From assembly GCA_949987565.1 (NCBI GenBank), contig OX465105.1, positions 1,612,001 to 1,676,000 on the forward strand: 64,000 nucleotides of DNA. Direction: 5' to 3'. The notes beneath the pieces were generated by a model. It made no database searches. It worked only from the letters and a program-made list of their open reading frames with translations, and was not told the DNA's origin. Numbering within the stretch: position 1 is the first letter of the stretch; every line of letters begins with the position of its first letter. Positions 36,501 through 47,891 of the stretch are shown piece after piece. The position numbers were made by a program, and so were the translations under genes. Source of the stretch: Luidia sarsii. Taxonomy: Eukaryota; Echinodermata; Asteroidea; Paxillosida; Luidiidae.

Positions 36501-39500
36501 TTAACTAAGATGCTGACGACATTCAAATTTGTCCTAGGAAAAAGGCCTAGGGTTCTTCTAACAACAGGTGTTAAAGTTACTGAGTTTGGAGAACATTTCT
36601 TTTGATGGTTTTCCAGGGAAAGGCAACGACCCTTCATCTGTCTGAGTGTCAACTGTGTATTCATACGAGTACGCGTTAACTCGCTGGCTTTGGAGGTGAT
36701 AGGCAGAGATATATTCCTTGCGTGTTCATATCTAATTACATTTTAGGTTTTCATCCTTGAAACTTGGCTTAAAAGAAGCCCTAGGATTCCTCGAATGGCC
36801 TGAGTCAAAACATCTGAATTCCGAGTCAATTTCTATTCAAACATTTTCAGGAGAAGGGAGCGACCCTACCTGTTTCTCTGAGCTGCCATCGTCCAGTCGC
36901 TGGCATTATGGTCGACGGTAGACAGTAACTGAGTAGGAAGATAGGGTTTGCAAATTAATATCTCATTAAATATTATGCTGACGACATTCAAATTTGTCCT
37001 AGGAAGAGGCCTAGGATTCTTCTAACAAGAAGTGTTAAAGTTACTGAGTTTGGAGAACATTTCTTTTGATGGTTTTCCAGGGAAAGGCAACGACCCTTCA
37101 TCTGTCTGAGTGTCAACTGTGTATTCATACTAGTACACGTTAACTCGCTGGCTTTGGAGGTGACAGGCAGAGATATATTCCTTGCGTGTTCATATCGTAA
37201 TACATTTTAGGTTTTGATGCTTGAAACTTGGCATGAAAGTAGCCCTGGGATTCCTCCAGTGGCCTGAGTCAAAACATCTGAATTCGGAGTCAATTTCTAT
37301 TCAAACATTTTCAGGAGAAGGGAGCGACCCTACCTGTTTCTCTGAGCTGCCATTGTCCAGTCGGTGGCATAATGGTCGACGGCAGAGAGTGACTGAGCAG
37401 AAAGATAGGGTTTGGAAATTAATATCTCATTAAATATTATGCTGACGACATTCAAATTTGTCCTAGGAAGAGGCCTAGGATTCTTCTAACAAGAAGTGTT
37501 AAAGTTACTGAGTTTGGAGAACATTTCTTTTGATGGTTTTCCAGGGAAAGGCAACGACCCTTCATCTGTCTGAGTGTGAACTGTGTATTCATACGAGTAT
37601 ACGTTAACTCGCTGGCTTTGGAGGTGATAGTCAGAGATATATTCCTTGCGTGTTCATATCGTAATACATTTTAGGTTTTGATGCTTGAAACTTGGCATGA
37701 AAGTAGCCCTAGGATTCCTCCAGTGGCCTGAGTCAAAACATCTGAATTCGGAGTCAATTTCTATTCAAACATTTTCAGGAGAAGGGAGCAACCCTACCTG
37801 TTTCTCTGAGCTGCCATTGTCCAGTCGCTGGCATAATTGTCGACGGCAGAGAGTGACTGAGCAGAAAGATACGGTTTGGAAATTAATATCTCATTAACTA
37901 AGATGCTGACGACATTCAAATTTGTCCTAGGAAAAGGCCTAGGGTTCTTCTAACAACAGGTGTTAAAGTTACTGAGTTTGGAGAACATTTCTTTTGATGG
38001 TTTTCCAGGGAAAGGCAACGACCCTTCATCTGTCTGAGTGTCAACTGTGTATTCATACGAGTACGCGTTAACTCGCTGGCTTTGGAGGTGATAGGCAGAG
38101 ATATATTCCTTGCGTGTTCATATCTAATTACATTTTAGGTTTTCATCCTTGAAACTTGGCTTAAAAGTAGCCCTAGGATTCCTCGAATGGCCTGAGTCAA
38201 AACATCTTAATTCCGAGTCAATTTCTATTCAAACATTTTCAGGAGAAGGGAGCGACCCTACCTGTTTCTCTGAGCTGCCATCGTCCAGTCGCTGGCATTA
38301 TGGTCGACGGTAGACAGTAACTGAGTAGGAAGATAGGGTTTGCAAATTAATATCTCATTAAATATTATGCTGACGACATTCAAATTTGTCCTAGGAAGAG
38401 GCCTAGGATTCTTCTAACAAGAAGTGTTAAAGTTACTGAGTTTGGAGAACATTTCTTTTGATGGTTTTCCAGGGAAAGGCAACGACCCTTCATCTGTCTG
38501 AGTGTCAACTGTGTATTCATACGAGCGGACGTTAACTCGCTGGCTTTGGAGGTGATAGGCAGAGATATATTCCTTCCGTGTTCATATCGTAATATAATTT
38601 AGGTTTTGATGCTTGAAACTTGGCATGAAAGTAGCCCTGGTATTCCTCCAGTGGCCTGAGTCAAAACATCTGAATTCGGAGTCAATTTCTATTCAAACAT
38701 TTTCAGGAGAAGGGAGCGACCCTACCTGTTTCTCTGAGCTGCCATTGTCCAGTCGCTGGCATAATGGTCGACGGCAGAGAGTGACTGAGCAGAAAGATAG
38801 CGTTTGGAAATTAATATCTCAATAAATATTATGCTGACGACATTCAAATTTGCCCTAGGAAGAGGCCTTGGATTCTTCTAACAAGAAGTGTTAAAGTTAC
38901 TGAGTTTGGAGAACATTTCTTTTGATGGTTTTCCAGGGAAAGGCAACGACCCTTCATCTGTCTGAGTGTGAACTGTGTATTCATACGAGTATACGTTAAC
39001 TCGCTGGCTTTGGAGGTGATAGTCAGAGATATATTCCTTGCGTGTTCATATCGTAATACATTTTAGGTTTTGATGCTTGAAACTTGGCATGAAAGTAGCC
39101 CTAGGATTCCTCCAGTGGCCTGAGTCAAAACATCTGAATTCGGAGTCAATTTCTATTCAAACATTTTCAGGAGAAGGGAGCAACCCTACCTGTTTCTCTG
39201 AGCTGCCATTGTCCAGTCGCTGGCATAATTGTCGACGGCAGAGAGTGACTGAGCAGAAAGATACGGTTTGGAAATTAATATCTCATTAACTAAGATGCTG
39301 ACGACATTCAAATTTGTCCTAGGAAAAGGCCTAGGGTTCTTCTAACAACAGGTTGTTAAAGTTACTGAGTTTGGAGAACATTTCTTTTGATGGTTTTCCA
39401 GGGAAAGGCAACGACCCTTCATCTGTCTGAGTGTCAACTGTGTATTCATACGAGTACGCGTTAACTCGCTGGCTTTGGAGGTGATAGGCAGAGATATATT

Positions 39501-41397
39501 CCTTGCGTGTTCATATCTAATTACATTTTAGGTTTTCATCCTTGAAACTTGGCTTAAAAGTAGCCCTAGGATTCCTCGAATGGCCTGAGTCAAAACATCT
39601 TAATTCCGAGTCAATTTCTATTCAAACATTTTCAGGAGAAGGGAGCGACCCTACCTGTTTCTCTGAGCTGCCATCGTCCAGTCGCTGGCATTATGGTCGA
39701 CGGTAGACAGTAACTGAGTAGGAAGATAGGGTTTGCAAATTAATATCTCATTAAATATTATGCTGACGACATTCAAATTTGTCCTAGGAAGAGGCCTAGG
39801 ATTCTTCTAACAAGAAGTGTTAAAGTTACTGAGTTTGGAGAACATTTCTTTTGATGGTTTTCCAGGGAAAGGCAACGACCCTTCATCTGTCTGAGTGTCA
39901 ACTGTGTATTCATACGAGCGGACGTTAACTCGCTGGCTTTGGAGGTGATAGGCAGAGATATATTCCTTCCGTGTTCATATCGTAATATAATTTAGGTTTT
40001 TATGCTTGAAACTTGGCATGAAAGTAGCCCTGGTATTCCTCCAGTGGCCTGAGTCAAAACATCTGAATTCGGAGTCAATTTCTATTCAAACATTTTCAGG
40101 AGAAGGGAGCGACCCTACCTGTTTCTCTGAGCTGCCATTGTCCAGTCGCTGGCATAATGGTCGACGGCAGAGAGTGACTGAGCAGAAAGATAGCGTTTGG
40201 AAATTAATATCTCAATAAATATTATGCTGACGACATTCAAATTTGCCCTAGGAAGAGGCCTTGGATTCTTCTAACAAGAAGTGTTAAAGTTACTGAGTTT
40301 GGAGAACATTTCTTTTGATGGTTTTCCAGGGAAAGGCAACGACCCTTCATCTGTCTGAGTGTCAACTGTGTATTCATACGAGTACACGTTAACTCGCTGG
40401 TTTTGGAGGTTATAGGCAGAGATATATTCCTTGCGTGTTCATATCGTAATACATTTTAGGTTTTTATGCTTGAAACTTGGCATGAAAGTAGCCCTAGGAT
40501 TCCTCCAGTGGCCTGAGTCAAAACATCTGAATTCGGAGTCAATTTCTATTCAAACATTTTCAGGAGAAGGGAGCAACCCTACCTGTTTCTCTGAGCTGCC
40601 ATTGTCCAGTCGCTGGCATAATTGTCGACGGCAGAGAGTGACTGAGCAGAAAGATACGGTTTGGAAATTAATATCTCATTAACTAAGATGCTGACGACAT
40701 TCAAATTTGTCCTAGGAAAAGGCCTAGGGTTCTTCTAACAACAGGTGTTAAAGTTACTGAGTTTGGAGAACATTTCTTTTGATGGTTTTCCAGGGAAAGG
40801 CAACGACCCTTCATCTGTCTGAGTGTCAACTGTGTATTCATACGTGTACGCGTTAACTCGCTGGCTTTGGAGGTGATAGGCAGAGATATATTCCTTGCGT
40901 GTTCATATCTAATTACATTTTAGGTTTTCATCCTTGAAACTTGGCTTAAAAGAAGCCCTAGGATTCCTCGAATGGCCTGAGTCAAAACATCTGAATTCCG
41001 AGTCAATTTCTATTCAAACATTTTCAGGAGAAGGGAGCGACCCTACCTGTTTCTCTGAGCTGCCATCGTCCAGTCGCTGGCATTATGGTCGACGGTAGAC
41101 AGTAACTGAGTAGGAAGATAGGGTTTGCAAATTAATATCTCATTAAATATTATGCTGACGACATTCAAATTTGTCCTAGGAAGAGGCCTACGATTCTTCT
41201 AACAAGAAGTGTTAAAGTTACTGAGTTTGGAGAACATTTCTTTTGATGGTTTTCCAGGGAAAAGCAACGACCCTTCATCTGTCTGAGTGTCAACTGTGTA
41301 TTCATACTAGTACACGTTAACTCGCTGGCTTTGGAGGTGACAGGCAGAGATATATTCCTTGCGTGTTCATATCGTAATACATTTTAGGTTTTGATGC
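33043..41397 (+). repeat. 4178-bp (nine-monomer) tandem duplication within domain B
   Basis: Monomers at 33043, 33507, 34435 and 34899 correspond to those at 37221, 37685, 38613 and 39077, all at an offset of 4178 bp. CGAGCGGACG with TTCCTTCCGTG and GCCCTGGTATTCC recur at the same spacing. The third trimer differs: 35828 is an ordinary G, whereas 40006 repeats the variant G of 38613, so a further 1393-bp exchange followed. Confidence 0.78.
38613..39076 (+). repeat. Chimeric G monomer marking an exchange point
   Basis: The left part carries the variant-G markers (GCCCTGGTATTCC, GATAGCGTTTGG, CTCAATAAATATT, TTTGCCCTAGG, GGCCTTGGATTC). The right part carries the ordinary-G markers (GTGTGAACTG, GAGTATACG, GATAGTCAG). 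In the parallel monomers at 34435 and 40006 the right part instead has GTGTCAACTG, GAGTACACG and GGTTATAGGC. The switch lies between about 38870 and 38968. Confidence 0.78.
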
Positions 41398-44300
41398 TTG
41401 AAACTTGGCATGAAAGTAGCCCTGGGATTCCTCCAGTGGCCTGAGTCAAAACATCTGAATTCGGAGTCAATTTCTATTCAAACATTTTCAGGAGAAGGGA
41501 GCGACCCTACCTGTTTCTCTGAGCTGCCATTGTCCAGTCGGTGGCATAATGGTCGACGGCAGAGAGTGACTGAGCAGAAAGATAGGCTTTTGGAAATTAA
41601 TATCTCATTAAATATTATGCTGACGACATTCAAATTTGTCCTAGGAAGAGGCCTAGGATTCTTCTAACAAGAAGTGTTAAAGTTACTGAGTTTGGAGAAC
41701 ATTTCTTTTGATGGTTTTCCAGGGAAAGGCAACGACCCTTCATCTGTCTGAGTGTGAACTGTGTATTCATACGAGTATACGTTAACTCGCTGGCTTTGGA
41801 GGTGATAGTCAGAGATATATTCCTTGCGTGTTCATATCGTAATACATTTTAGGTTTTTATGCTTGAAACTTGGCATGAAAGTAGCCCTGGGATTCCTCCA
41901 GTGGCCTGAGTCAAAACATCTGAATTCGGAGTCAATTTCTATTCAAACATTTTCAGGAGAAGGGAGCGACCCTACCTGTTTCTCTGAGCTGCCATTGTCC
42001 AGTCGCTGGCATAATGGTCGACGGCAGAGAGTGACTGAGCAGAAAGATAGGGTTTGGAAATTAATATCTCAATAAATATTATGCTGACGACATTCAAATT
42101 TGCCCTAGGAAGAGGCCTTGGATTCTTCTAACAAGAAGTGTTAAAGTTACTGAGTTTGGAGAACATTTCTTTTGATGGTTTTCCACGGAAAGGCAACGAC
42201 CCTTCATCTGTCTGAGTGTCAACTGTGTATTCTTACGAGTACACGTTAACTCGCTGGTTTTGGAGGTGATAGGCAGAGATATATTCCTTGCGTGTTCATA
42301 TCGTAATATAATTTAGGTTTTGATGCTTGAAACTTGGCATGAAAGTAGCCCTGGGATTCCTCCAGTGGCCTGAGTAAAAACATCTGAATTCGGAGTCAAT
42401 TTCTATTCAAACATTTTCAGGAGAAGGGAGCGACCCTACCTGTTTCTCTGAGCTGCCATTGTCCAGTCGGTGGCATAATGGTCGACGGCAGAGAGTGACT
42501 GAGCAGAAAGATAGGGTTTGAAAATTAATATCTCATTAAATATTATGCTGACGACATTCAAATTTGTCCTAGGAAGAGGCCTAGGGTTCTTCTAACAAGA
42601 AGTGTTAAAGTTACTGAGTTTGGAGAACATTTCTTTTGATGGTTTTCCAGGGAAAGGCAACGACCCTTCATCTGTCTAAGTGTGAACTGTGAATTCATAC
42701 GAGTATACGTTAACTCGCTGGCTTTGGAGGTGATAGGCAGAGATATATTCCTTCCGTGTTCATATCGTAATATAATTTAGGTTTTTATGCTTGAAACTTG
42801 GCATGAAAGTAGCCCTGGTATTCCTCCAGTGGCCTGAGTCAAAACATCTGAATTCGGAGTCAATTTCTATTCAAACATTTTCAGGAGAAGGGAGCGACCC
42901 TACCTGTTTCTCTGAGCTGCCATTGTCCAGTCGCTGGCATAATGGTCGACGGCAGAGAGTGACTGAGCAGAAAGATACGGTTTGGAAATTAATATCTCAT
43001 TAAATATTATGCTGACGACATTCAAATTTGTCCTAGGAAGAGGCCTAGGGTTCTTCTAACAAGAAGTGTTAAAGTTACTGAGTTTGGAGAACATTTCTTT
43101 TGATGGTTTTCCAGGGAAAGGCAACGACCCTTCATCTGTCTAAGTGTGAACTGTGTATTCATACGAGTATACGTTAACTCGCTGGCTTTGGAGGTGATAG
43201 GCAGAGATATATTCCTTGCGTGTTCATATCGTAATACATTTTAGGTTTTTATGCTTGAAACTTGGCATGAAAGTAGCCTAGGATTCCTCCAGTGGCCTGA
43301 GTCAAAACATCTGAATTCGGAGTCAATTTCTATTCAAACATTTTCAGGAGAAGGGAGCGACCCTACCTGTTTCTCTGAGCTGCCATTGTCCAGTCGCTGG
43401 CATAATTGTCGACGGCAGAGAGTGACTGAGCAGAAAGATTCGGTTTGGAAATTAATATCTCATTAACTAAGATGCTGACGACATTCAAATTTGTCCTAGG
43501 AAGAGGCCTAGGGTTCTTCTAACAACAGGTGTTAAAGTTACTGAGTTTGGAGAACATTTCTTTTGATGGTTTTCCAGGGAAAGGCAACGACCCTTCATCT
43601 GTCTGAGTGTCAACTGTGTATTCATACGAGTACGCGTTAACTCGCTGGCTTTGGAGGTGATAGGCAGAGATATATTCCTTGCGTGTTCATATCTAATTAC
43701 ATTTTAGGTTTTCATCCTTGAAACTTGGCTTAAAAGTAGCCCTAGGATTCCTCGAATGGCCTGAGTCAAAACATCTGAATTCCGAGTCAATTTCTATTCA
43801 AACATTTTCAGGAGAAGGGAGCGACCCTACCTGTTTGTCTGAGCTGCCATCGTCCTGTCGCTGGCATTATGGTCGACGGCAGACAGAAACTGAGTCGGAA
43901 GATAGGGTTTGCAAATGAATATCTCATTAAATATTATGCTGACGACATTCAAATTTGTCCTAGGAAGAGGCCTAGGATTCTTCTAACAAGAAGTGTTAAA
44001 GTTACTAAGTTTGGAGAACATTTCTTTTGATGGTTTTCCAGGGAAAGGCAACGACCCTTCATCTGTCTGAGTGTCAACTGTGTATTCATACGAGTACGCG
44101 TTAACTCGCTGGCTTTGGAGGTGATAGGCAGAGATATATTCCTTGCGTGTTCATATCGTAATATAATTTAGGTTTTGATGCTTGAAACTTGGCATAAAAG
44201 TAGCCCTGGGATTCCTCCAGTGGCCTGAGTCAAAACATCTGAATTCGGAGTCAATTTCTATTCAAACATTTTCAGGAGAAGGGAGCGACCCTACCTGTTT

Positions 44301-44645
44301 CTCTGAGCTGCCATTGTCCAGTCGCTGGCATTATGGTCGACGGCAGACAGTAACTGAGTAGGAAGATAGGGTTTGCAAATTAATATCTCATTAAATATTA
44401 TGCTGACGACATTCAAATTTGTCCTAGGAAGAGGCCTGGGATTCTTCTAACAAGAAGTGTTAAAGTTACTGAGTTTGGAGAACATTTCTTTTGATGGTTT
44501 TCCAGGGAAAGGCAACGACCCTTCATCTGTCTGAGTGTCAACTGTGTATTCATAGGAGTAGACGTAAACTCGCTGACTTTGGAGGTGATAGGCAGATATA
44601 TATTCCTTGCGTGTTCATATCGTAATACATTTTAGGTTTTGATGC
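41398..44645 (+). repeat. Transition zone between satellite domains B and C
   Basis: Seven monomers start at about 41398, 41863, 42327, 42791, 43255, 43718 and 44182, in non-trimeric order. The one at 41398 has a private GATAGGCTTTTGG. Those at 41863 and 42327 resemble domain A monomers (CTCAATAAATATT; GAGTAAAAACATCTG with CAGTCGGTGG). The one at 42791 is the variant G with GCCCTGGTATTCC. The one near 43255 has a short deletion (GTAGCCTAGGATTCC), and 43718 is K-like with private changes (TTTGTCTGAG, CGTCCTGTCG). Confidence 0.75.
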
Positions 44646-47600
44646 TTGAAACTTGGCATGAAAGTAGCCCTAGGATTCCTCCAGTGGCCTGAGTCAAAAC
44701 ATCTGAATTCGGAGTCAATTTCTATTCAAACATTTTCAGGAGAAGGGAGCGACCCTAGCTGTTTCTATGAGCTGCCATTGTCCAGTCGCTGGCATAATTG
44801 TCGACGGCAGAGAGTGACAGAGCAGAAAGATACGGTTTGGAAATTAATATCTCATTAACTAAGATGCTGACGACATTCAAATTTGTCCTAGGAAGAGGCC
44901 TAGGGTTCTTCTAACAACAGGTGTTAAAGTTACTGAGTTTGGAGAACATTTCTTTTGATGGTTTTCCGGGAAAGGCAACGACCCTTCATCTGTCTGAGTT
45001 TCAACTGTGTATTCATACGAGTAGACGTTAACTCGCTGGCTTTGGAGGTGATAGGCAGAGATATATTCCTTGCGTGTTCATATCGTTATACATTTTAGGT
45101 TTTGATGCTTGAAACTTGGCGTGAAAGTAGCCCTGGGATTCCTCCAGTGGCCTGAGTCAAAACATCTGAATTCGGAGTCAATTTCTATTCAAACATTTTC
45201 AGGAGAAGGGAGCGACCCTACCTGTTTCTCTGAGGTGCCATTGTCCAGTCGCTGGCATAATGGTCGACGGCAGAGAGTGACTGAGCAGAAAGATAGGGTT
45301 TGGAAATTAATATCTCAATAAATATTATGCTGACGACATTCAAATTTGCCCTAGGAAGAGGCCTTTGATTCTTCTAACAAGAAGTGTTAAAGTTACTGAG
45401 TTTGGAGAACATTTCTTTTCATGGTTTTCCAGGGAAAGGCAACGACCCTTCATCTGTCTGAGTGTCAACTGTGTATTCATACGAGTACGCGTTAACTCGC
45501 TGGCTTTGGAGGTGATAGGCAGAGATATATTCCTTGTGTGTTCATATCGTAATATAATTTAGGTTTTGATGCTTGAAACTTGGCATGAAAGTAGCCCTGG
45601 GATTCCTCCAGTGGCCTGAGTCAAAACATCTGAATTCGGAGTCAATTTCTATTCAAACATTTTCAGGAGAAGGGAGCGACCCTACCTGTTTCTCTGAGCT
45701 GCCATTGTCCAGTCGCTGACATAATGGTCGACGGCAGAGAGTGACTGAGCAGAAATATAGGGTTTGGAAATTAACATCTCAATAAATATTATGCTGACGA
45801 CATTCAAATTTGCCCTAGGAAGAGGCCTTGGATTCTTCTAACAAGAAGTGTTAAAGTTACTGAGTTTGGAGAACATTTCTTTTCATGGTTTTCCAGGGAA
45901 AGGCAACGACCCTTCATCTGTCTGAGTGTCAACTGTGTATTCATACGAGTACGCGTTAACTCGCTGGCTTTGGAGGTGATAGGCAGAGATATATTCCTTG
46001 TGTGTTCATATCGTAATATAATTTAGGTTTTGATGCTTGAAACTTGGCATAAAAGTAGCCCTGGGATTCCTCCAGTGGCCTGAGTCAAAACATCTGAATT
46101 CGGAGTCAATTTCTATTCAAACATTTTCAGCAGAAGGGAGCGACTCTACCTGTTTCTCTGAGCTGCCATTGTCCAGTCGCTGGCATAATTGTCGACGGCA
46201 GAGAGTGACTGACCAGAAAGATAGGGTTTGGAAATTAACATCTCAATAAATATTATGCTGACGACATTCAAATTTGCCCTAGGAAGAGGCCTTGGATTCT
46301 TCTAACAAGAAGTGTTAAAGTTACTGAGTTTGGAGAACATTTCTTTTGATGGTTTTCCAGGGAAAGGCAACGACCCTTCATCTGTCTGAGTGTCAACTGT
46401 GTATTCATACGAGTACGCGTTAACTCGCTGGCTTTGGAGGTGATAGGCAGAGATATATTCCTTGCGTGTTCATATCGTAATATAATTTAGGTTTTGATGC
46501 TTGAAACTTGGCATAAAAGTAGCCCTGGGATTCCTCCAGTGGCCTGAGTCAAAACATCTGAATTCGGAGTCAATTTCTATTCAAACATTTTCAGGAGAAG
46601 GGAGCGACCCTACCTGTTTCTCTGAGCTGCCATTGTCCAGTCGCTGGCATAATTGTCGACGGCAGAGAGTGACTGAGCAGAAAGATAGGGTTAGGAAATT
46701 AATATCTCATTAACTAAGATGCTGACGACATTCAAATTCGTCCTAGGAAGAGGCCTAGGGTTCTTCTAACAACAGGTGTTAAAGTTACTGAGTTTGGAGA
46801 ACATTTCTTTTGATGGTTTTCCAGGGAAAGGCAACGACCCTTCATCTGTCTGAGTGTCAACTGTGTATTCATACGAGTAGACGTTAACTCGCTAGCTTTG
46901 GAGGTGATAGGCAGAGATATATTCCTTGCGTGTTCATATCGTAATATAATTTAGGTTTTGATGCTTGAAACTTGCCATAAAAGTAGCCTAGGATTCCTCC
47001 AGTGGCCTGAGTCAAAACATCTGAATTCGGAGTCAATTTCTATTCAAACATTTTCAGGAGAAGGGAGCGACCCTACCTGTTTCTCTGAGCTGCCATTGTC
47101 CAGTCGCTGGCATAATGGTCGACGGCAGAGAGTGACTGAGCAGAAATATAGGGTTTGGAAATTAACATCTCAATAAATATTATGCTGACGACATTCAAAT
47201 TTGCCCTAGGAAGAGGCCTTGGATTCTTCTAACAAGAAGTGTTAAAGTTACTGAGTTTGGAGAACATTTCTTTTGATGGTTTTCCAGGGAAAGGCAACGA
47301 CCCTTCATCTGTCTGAGTGTCAACTGTGTATTCATACGAGTACGCGTTAACTCGCTGGCTTTGGAGGTGATAGGCAGAGATATATTCCTTGCGTGTTCAT
47401 ATCGTAATATAATTTAGGTTTTGATGCTTGAAACTTGGCATAAAAGTAGCCCTGGGATTCCTCCAGTGGCCTGAGTCAAAACATCTGAATTCGGAGTCAA
47501 TTTCTATTCAAACATTTTCAGGAGAAGGGAGCGACCCTACCTGTTTCTCTGAGCTGCCATTGTCCAGTCGCTGGCATTATGGTCGACGGCAGACAGTAAC

Positions 47601-47891
47601 TGAGTAGGAAGATAGGGTTTGCAAATTAATATCTCATTAAATATTATGCTGACGACATTCAAATTTGTCCTAGGAAGAGGCCTGGGATTCTTCTAACAAG
47701 AAGTGTTAAAGTTACTGAGTTTGGAGAACATTTCTTTTGATGGTTTTCCAGGGAAAGGCAACGACCCTTCATCTGTCTGAGTGTCAACTGTGTATTCATA
47801 CGAGTAGACGTAAACTCGCTGACTTTGGAGGTGATAGGCAGAGATATATTCCTTGCGTGTTCATATCGTAATACATTTTAGGTTTTGATGC
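44646..47891 (+). repeat. Domain C heptamer higher-order repeat, copy 1 (3246 bp)
   Basis: Monomers start at 44646, 45109, 45573, 46037, 46501, 46965 and 47429. Diagnostic markers in order are CCTAGCTGTTTCTATGAG; CTTGGCGTGAAAG with GGCCTTTGATTC and TTTTCATGG; AAATATAGGG with TTAACATCTC; TCAGCAGAAGG with GACTCTACC; GATAGGGTTAGG; CTTGCCATAAAAG with GTAGCCTAGG; and GGCATTATGGTCGACGGCAGACAG with GTAAACTCGCTGAC. The whole set reappears at 52064, 7418 bp downstream. Confidence 0.85.

Larger units (their letters stand above)
14176..41862 (+). repeat. Satellite domain B: trimeric higher-order repeat of 1392/1393 bp
   Basis: Three monomer types alternate as G-C-K. G has CAGTCGGTGG (or CGCTGG), CTCATTAAATATT and often GTGTGAACTG with GATAGTCAG. 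C has CATAATTGTCGACGG, CATTAACTAAGATG and CTAACAACAGGTG. K has CTTAAAAG, TCCTCGAATGG, CCATCGTCC and GACGGTAGACAGTAACTG. Trimers start at 14640, 16032, 17424, 19430, 20823, 22216, 23608, 25001, 27007, 28400, 30257, 31650, 33043, 34435, 35828, 37221, 38613 and 40006, with a solitary extra G at 29793. Most of the 1392/1393 difference is one A in the C monomer (GGAAAAGGCC versus GGAAAAAGGCC). The 5A subtype usually also has CAAATATTTTCAGG and TTTCGCTGAG. Two trimers are lengthened to 2006 bp by an extra C monomer plus a 148-bp duplication. Confidence 0.93.

Noticed and set aside
11500..36664. Recurring minus-strand 74-87-codon frames
   Set aside because: They appear only in C monomers with the five-A variant GGAAAAAGGCC, where a one-base insertion happens to open the frame. 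This is a polymorphism by-product.
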